64,000 nt of DNA from Actinoplanes italicus. Lineage in GTDB: Bacteria > Actinomycetota > Actinomycetes > Mycobacteriales > Micromonosporaceae. The position numbers and the translations under genes were made by a program. Position 1 is the stretch's first letter; the number at the start of each line of letters is the position of its first letter. The stretch covers positions 186,001-250,000 of the forward strand of contig NZ_PVMZ01000010.1 of assembly GCF_003001815.1 (NCBI RefSeq), written 5' to 3'. Below are positions 59,525-64,000 of this stretch, one piece after another. Under the pieces are notes generated by a model. That model saw only the letters and a list, made by a program, of their open reading frames with translations. It did no database searches and was not told the origin of the DNA.

Positions 59525-60748
59525 ATGGCAGCCATCGAGATGCGCAACATCGTCAAGGAGTACGGTGACGGCTTCAAAGCGGTCAACGACGTCAGCCTCG
59601 ACATCGCCGACGGCGAGTTCATGATCCTGGTCGGACCGTCCGGCTGCGGCAAGTCGACCCTGCTGCGCATGATCGTCGGCCTCGAGGACATCACCTCCGG
59701 GGACATGGTGATCGGCGGCAACCGGGTCAACGAGAAGGCGCCGCGTGACCGGAACCTGTCCATGGTGTTCCAGAACTACGCGCTCTACCCGCACCTGACC
59801 GTCTTCGAGAACATCGCCTTCCCGTTGCGGCTGCAGAAGGGACTCGCCGAGGAGGACATCCGCCGCCGGGTCCAGGACGCGGCGGACATGCTCGAACTCA
59901 ACGAGCACCTGGAGCGCAAACCGGCCAATCTCTCCGGCGGGCAGCGCCAGCGGGTGGCGATGGGCCGCGCGATCGTCCGTGAGGTCAACGCGTTCCTGTT
60001 CGACGAGCCGCTGTCGAACCTCGACGCCAAGCTGCGCGGCCAGATGCGTACCGAGATCTCCCGCATGCAGCGACGCCTCGGCACCACCACCGTCTACGTC
60101 ACGCACGACCAGACCGAGGCCATGACCCTCGGGGACCGGGTGGCGGTGCTGCGGCGGGGCTTCCTGCAACAGGTCGCCTCACCCAGGGAGTTGTACGAGC
60201 AGCCGGTCAACATGTTCGTGGCCGGGTTCATCGGGTCGCCGCCGATGAACTTCCTGCCCGCCGTGGTGGCCGGCGACCGGCTCAAACTGCCGTTCCTGGA
60301 GATCGACGTGCCCGCCGCGGCGGCTGGGAGGGTCACGGACGGGCAGCTGCTGCTCGCCGGGCTGCGGCCGGACCACTTCGAGGACGCCGGCCTGCTCGAC
60401 GATGTGAAGCGCCAGCGCGGCGCGCTGTTCCGGGCGAGGGTCGACGTCACCGAGTGGCTCGGGGACGCGCAGTACGCGTACATCCCGTTCGAGGCCGGCG
60501 ACGAGGTCACCAAGCAGCTCGCCGAACTGGCCGCCGAACTCGACAGCGAGGCGCTGCGCACCCAGCTCGTCGTCAAGATCGACGCGATGAGCCGGCTACG
60601 GGAGAACCAGGAGGCACAGTTCTGGGCCGACACCCGGCGGATGCACCTGTTCGACCCGCGGACCGGCGAGAACATCACCCGCGACGAGTCGGCGGCGGCC
60701 GAACTGGCCCAGCTGGAGCAGGAGAAACTGCAGGAGCGGATGGCATGA
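59525..60748 (+). CDS. ugpC: ABC sugar transporter ATPase, UgpC/MsiK type
   Basis: This 407-residue ATPase powers the sugar permeases. Walker A is GPSGCGKST at residues 37-45, the signature is LSGGQRQR at 136-143, Walker B is FLFDEP at 157-162, and the H-loop is VTHDQTEAM. The long C-terminal TOBE/MalK-like domain identifies the UgpC/MsiK group, which can serve several sugar transporters. ATG at 59525 has AAAGGA at suitable spacing; GTG at 59522 is close. Because the arabinan transporter at 28.9-32.0 kb has no ATPase, this protein may energise it as well; that is inference. Confidence 0.93.
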   Translation: MAAIEMRNIVKEYGDGFKAVNDVSLDIADGEFMILVGPSGCGKSTLLRMIVGLEDITSGDMVIGGNRVNEKAPRDRNLSMVFQNYALYPHLTVFENIAFPLRLQKGLAEEDIRRRVQDAADMLELNEHLERKPANLSGGQRQRVAMGRAIVREVNAFLFDEPLSNLDAKLRGQMRTEISRMQRRLGTTTVYVTHDQTEAMTLGDRVAVLRRGFLQQVASPRELYEQPVNMFVAGFIGSPPMNFLPAVVAGDRLKLPFLEIDVPAAAAGRVTDGQLLLAGLRPDHFEDAGLLDDVKRQRGALFRARVDVTEWLGDAQYAYIPFEAGDEVTKQLAELAAELDSEALRTQLVVKIDAMSRLRENQEAQFWADTRRMHLFDPRTGENITRDESAAAELAQLEQEKLQERMA

Positions 60749-62295
60749 GCTGGTGGCGCCACGCGGTGATCTACCAGGTGTACCCGTGGAGTTTCGCCGA
60801 CTCCGACGGTGACGGCATCGGTGACCTGCGTGGCGTCCGGTCGCGTCTGCCGTACCTGCGTGCCCTCGGGGTCGACGCCCTCTGGCTGAGCCCGTTCTAT
60901 CCGTCGCCGCAGGCCGACAACGGCTACGACGTGGCCGACTACCGCGAGGTGGACCCCCGGTTCGGCACCCTGGCCGACGCCGACGCGCTGATCCGCGACG
61001 CACACGCACTCGGCCTGCGGATCATCATCGACCTGGTGCCCAACCACACATCGTCGGAGCACCCGTGGTTCCGGGCCGCGCTCGCTGCCGCTCCGGGCTC
61101 GGCGGAACGCGGACGGTACCTGTTCCGGGACGGGCGCGGACCCGGCGGTGACCGGCCCCCCAACAACTGGACCAGCAACTTCGGCGGCCGGGCGTGGAGC
61201 CGGGTCCCGGACGGTCAGTGGTACCTGCACCTGTTCGCGCCCGAGCAGCCCGACCTCGACTGGACGAACCCCGAGGTCCGCGATGAGTTCCACGCAATCC
61301 TGCGGTACTGGCTCGACCGCGGGGTGGACGGTTTCCGGATCGACGTGGCCCACGGCCTGGCCAAGGACCCGCAGATGCCCGACCTCGGCGAGGCGCCGGC
61401 CCCGAGCGGCGGCCACCCGCACTGGGACGTCGACGAGGTGCACGACGTCTACCGCGGCTGGCGGCGGATCGCCGACGAGTATGAGGGCGACCGGGTCTTC
61501 GTCGGCGAGATCTGGGTGCAGACCGTCGACCGGCTGGCGCTCTACCTACGGTCCGACGAGCTGCACACGGCGTTCAACTTCGCGTTCCTGACCGCCGAGT
61601 GGGATGCTTCGGCGCTGAGGGCGGCCGTCGACGACAGCCTGCGGGCCCTTTCGTCCGTCGGCGCGCCGGCCACCTGGGTGCTGTCGAACCACGACGTGGT
61701 CCGGCACGTGACCCGGTACGGCGGTGGCGACCTCGGTCTCCGGCGGGCGCGGGCCGCGGCGCTGCTCATGCTCGCACTGCCCGGCAGTGCCTATGTCTAC
61801 CAGGGTGAGGAGCTGGGCCTGCCGGAGGTGGAGGACCTGCCCGACCGGTCACGCCGGGACCCGGTCTTCCGCCGCAGCGGCGGCGCCGAGCCCGGCCGCG
61901 ACGGCTGCCGGGTGCCGCTGCCCTGGTCAGGCGCCTCGGCGTCGCTGGGGTTCGGCCCCGGGCCGGCCTCCTGGCTGCCCCAGCCCGTGGAGTGGAAGTC
62001 GCTGACCGTGGAGCGTCAGAACGCCGACCCTGCGTCGACGCTCAACCTCTACCGCGCGGCCCTGGGCCTCCGCCGGACGGCCTTCACCGGCGACGACCTC
62101 ACCTGGCTGCCCACCGAACCCGGCGTCCTGGCCTTCCGCCGCGGCGACGGTTTCGTCTGCGTGGTCAACGTCGGCGACGAGCCGGCCCGCCTGCCCGAGG
62201 ATGCCCGCTCCGGGACCCTCCTGCTGTGCAGCGACCCCCACCTGGCCGGCGGCACGCGTCTCCCCGGCGCCACCGCCGCCTGGTACCGAACCTGA
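60745..62295 (+). CDS. GH13 alpha-glucosidase/trehalulose-hydrolase-like enzyme
   Basis: This 516-residue cytoplasmic enzyme has the GH13 conserved regions, including DLVPNHTS. The nucleophile D200 is in FRIDVAHG, the acid/base E255 in FVGEIW, and the stabiliser D317 in LSNHDVVR. Oligo-1,6-glucosidase/alpha-glucosidase subfamily features include SDGDGIGDLRG near the N-terminus. Its ATG overlaps the ATPase stop (ATGA), so the imported disaccharide is cleaved by a co-expressed enzyme. Gene content matches agl-type loci (repressor, binding protein, two permeases, ATPase, glucosidase). The precise sugar is not shown. Confidence 0.92.
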   Translation: MSWWRHAVIYQVYPWSFADSDGDGIGDLRGVRSRLPYLRALGVDALWLSPFYPSPQADNGYDVADYREVDPRFGTLADADALIRDAHALGLRIIIDLVPNHTSSEHPWFRAALAAAPGSAERGRYLFRDGRGPGGDRPPNNWTSNFGGRAWSRVPDGQWYLHLFAPEQPDLDWTNPEVRDEFHAILRYWLDRGVDGFRIDVAHGLAKDPQMPDLGEAPAPSGGHPHWDVDEVHDVYRGWRRIADEYEGDRVFVGEIWVQTVDRLALYLRSDELHTAFNFAFLTAEWDASALRAAVDDSLRALSSVGAPATWVLSNHDVVRHVTRYGGGDLGLRRARAAALLMLALPGSAYVYQGEELGLPEVEDLPDRSRRDPVFRRSGGAEPGRDGCRVPLPWSGASASLGFGPGPASWLPQPVEWKSLTVERQNADPASTLNLYRAALGLRRTAFTGDDLTWLPTEPGVLAFRRGDGFVCVVNVGDEPARLPEDARSGTLLLCSDPHLAGGTRLPGATAAWYRT

Positions 62296-62334
62296 CATCA
62301 CCCCGCCGGCCGCGTTCTGCCCCTGCCGCCCACC

Positions 62335-62565
62335 GGCTGTGTGGTGATCTGTGCCCACCGGCGAGCCGCAAGTCACCACGCGAGGTGTTGTGCCCGGCTG
62401 TGTGGTGATCTGTGCCCACCGGGGAGCCGCAAGTCACCACGCGAGGTGTTGTGCCGGGCTGTGTGGTGATCTGTGCCCACCGGGGAGCCGCAAGTCACCA
62501 CGCGAGGTGTTGTGCCCGGCTGTGTGGTGATCTGTGCCCACCGGGGAGCCGCAAGTCACCACGCG
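62335..62565. repeat. 61-bp tandem repeat, 3.8 units, with internal inverted repeat
   Basis: Units start at 62335, 62396, 62457 and 62518; the last is cut at 48 bp. They differ at one or two positions. Each holds GTGGTGA and TCACCAC 25 bp apart, able to form a hairpin. The array fills the gap between the convergent glucosidase and peptidase genes and may serve as a multiple terminator. No coding sense is seen. Confidence 0.9.
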
Positions 62566-62568
62566 GGT

Positions 62569-63687
<1,119 letters not shown>

Positions 63688-63832
63688 CACGGGTACCTCC
63701 TGGGCTGTCGCCGATGGGGCGGTTCGCACGACGTTGCCAGACTGCGCGGTCGTGCGGGGCCCGGGGATCCTTCGTTCCGGATGATTCCTTCGATCGCCAC
63801 GATGCCTACCTTGCTGTGCGGAGGAGGGCCGC

Positions 63833-64000
63833 ATGTCGCAGAGGCGAGACCTTCAGGAGTTTCTGTTGTATCTGGGCAGCGGGCTCACGGCCGCGGGGGA
63901 GGCGGTCAACCAGATCCAGCAGCATCTGATGCGGGTGGCCACCGCGTACGGGGCGCCGAACGCGCGGGTCAGCGTCTTCCCGACGTTCCTGGTGGTGTCC
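63833..64000 (+). CDS. ThrE/DUF1212-type threonine/serine exporter, N-terminal part (cut by window end)
   Basis: The visible 56 codons read SQRRDLQEFLLYLGSGLTAA, then EAVNQIQQHLMRVATAYG, then ARVSVFPTFLVV, which is the start of the ThrE N-terminal domain found in threonine/serine exporters. ATG at 63833 has GGAGGAGG upstream. The rest lies outside the window. Confidence 0.8.
   Translation, partial: MSQRRDLQEFLLYLGSGLTAAGEAVNQIQQHLMRVATAYGAPNARVSVFPTFLVVS

Noticed and set aside
62335..62565. CRISPR array
   Set aside because: The 61-bp units are continuous without variable spacers, and no cas gene is near.

Overview
The window is very GC-rich, with strong third-position GC bias. It carries several actinobacterial hallmarks: many GTG starts, ECF sigma factors, CUT1 sugar transporters without a local ATPase, Tat-exported glycosidases, a DUF6230/DUF6114 pair and an IniA/IniC-like dynamin pair. 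I infer a filamentous actinomycete, most likely Micromonosporaceae (Actinoplanes-like). The genus is inference from style, not a database match. I saw no rRNA, tRNA or CRISPR array.

Region 1 (1-11.0 kb) starts with a truncated SnoaL-type ECF sigma factor. It then carries sugar and natural-product tailoring genes: a macrolide-type glycosyltransferase, a MycE/TylE-like sugar O-methyltransferase overlapping an HpaB-type flavin hydroxylase, a long-form glucose-1-phosphate thymidylyltransferase (rmlA), a DoxX membrane protein, a Trm112-like/methyltransferase fusion, a cytochrome P450 and an AhpD-like protein. No scaffold synthase is visible.

Region 2 (11.2-24.2 kb) is the most unusual part. It holds a D-x-D-x-D-G repeat protein, a membrane-anchored protein with a GrpE-like C-terminus, a second ECF sigma factor, a small acidic protein and two dynamin-like GTPases. 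Convergent to these are an Hsp70 ATPase domain fused to a propeller-like domain, a transmembrane Hsp70-like protein with ten PGREGG repeats and a six-cysteine outer domain, and a DUF4132 protein. I read it as a dedicated Hsp70/nucleotide-exchange/membrane-remodelling module.

Region 3 (24.2-28.6 kb) begins with 1.1 kb of noncoding repeats that also occur at 2.4-2.55 kb. A TetR/membrane protein/CPBP protease locus and a secreted zinc metalloprotease follow, with a partial duplication and a possible gene remnant between them.

Region 4 (28.9-46.6 kb) is one co-directional locus for arabinose-containing plant polysaccharide. It encodes a lipoprotein sugar-binding protein, two permeases, two GH127-type beta-L-arabinofuranosidases (one with a LamG insertion), a 1812-residue multidomain glycosidase, a GH43 enzyme with accessory domains, and a WxL-like/DUF916 surface pair. 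LacI-type operators precede it.

Region 5 (46.8-55.3 kb) contains a secreted nuclease-SGNH hydrolase fusion, a BASS transporter, small membrane and DUF4303 proteins, and a TetR/secreted-protein/DUF6230/DUF6114 locus ending in a multiply deleted FAD dehydrogenase pseudogene.

Region 6 (55.3-64 kb) is an alpha-glucoside uptake operon: divergent LacI repressor, binding protein, two permeases, an MsiK/UgpC-type ATPase and a GH13 glucosidase. A 61-bp tandem repeat, an M24 Xaa-Pro peptidase and the start of a ThrE-like exporter follow.
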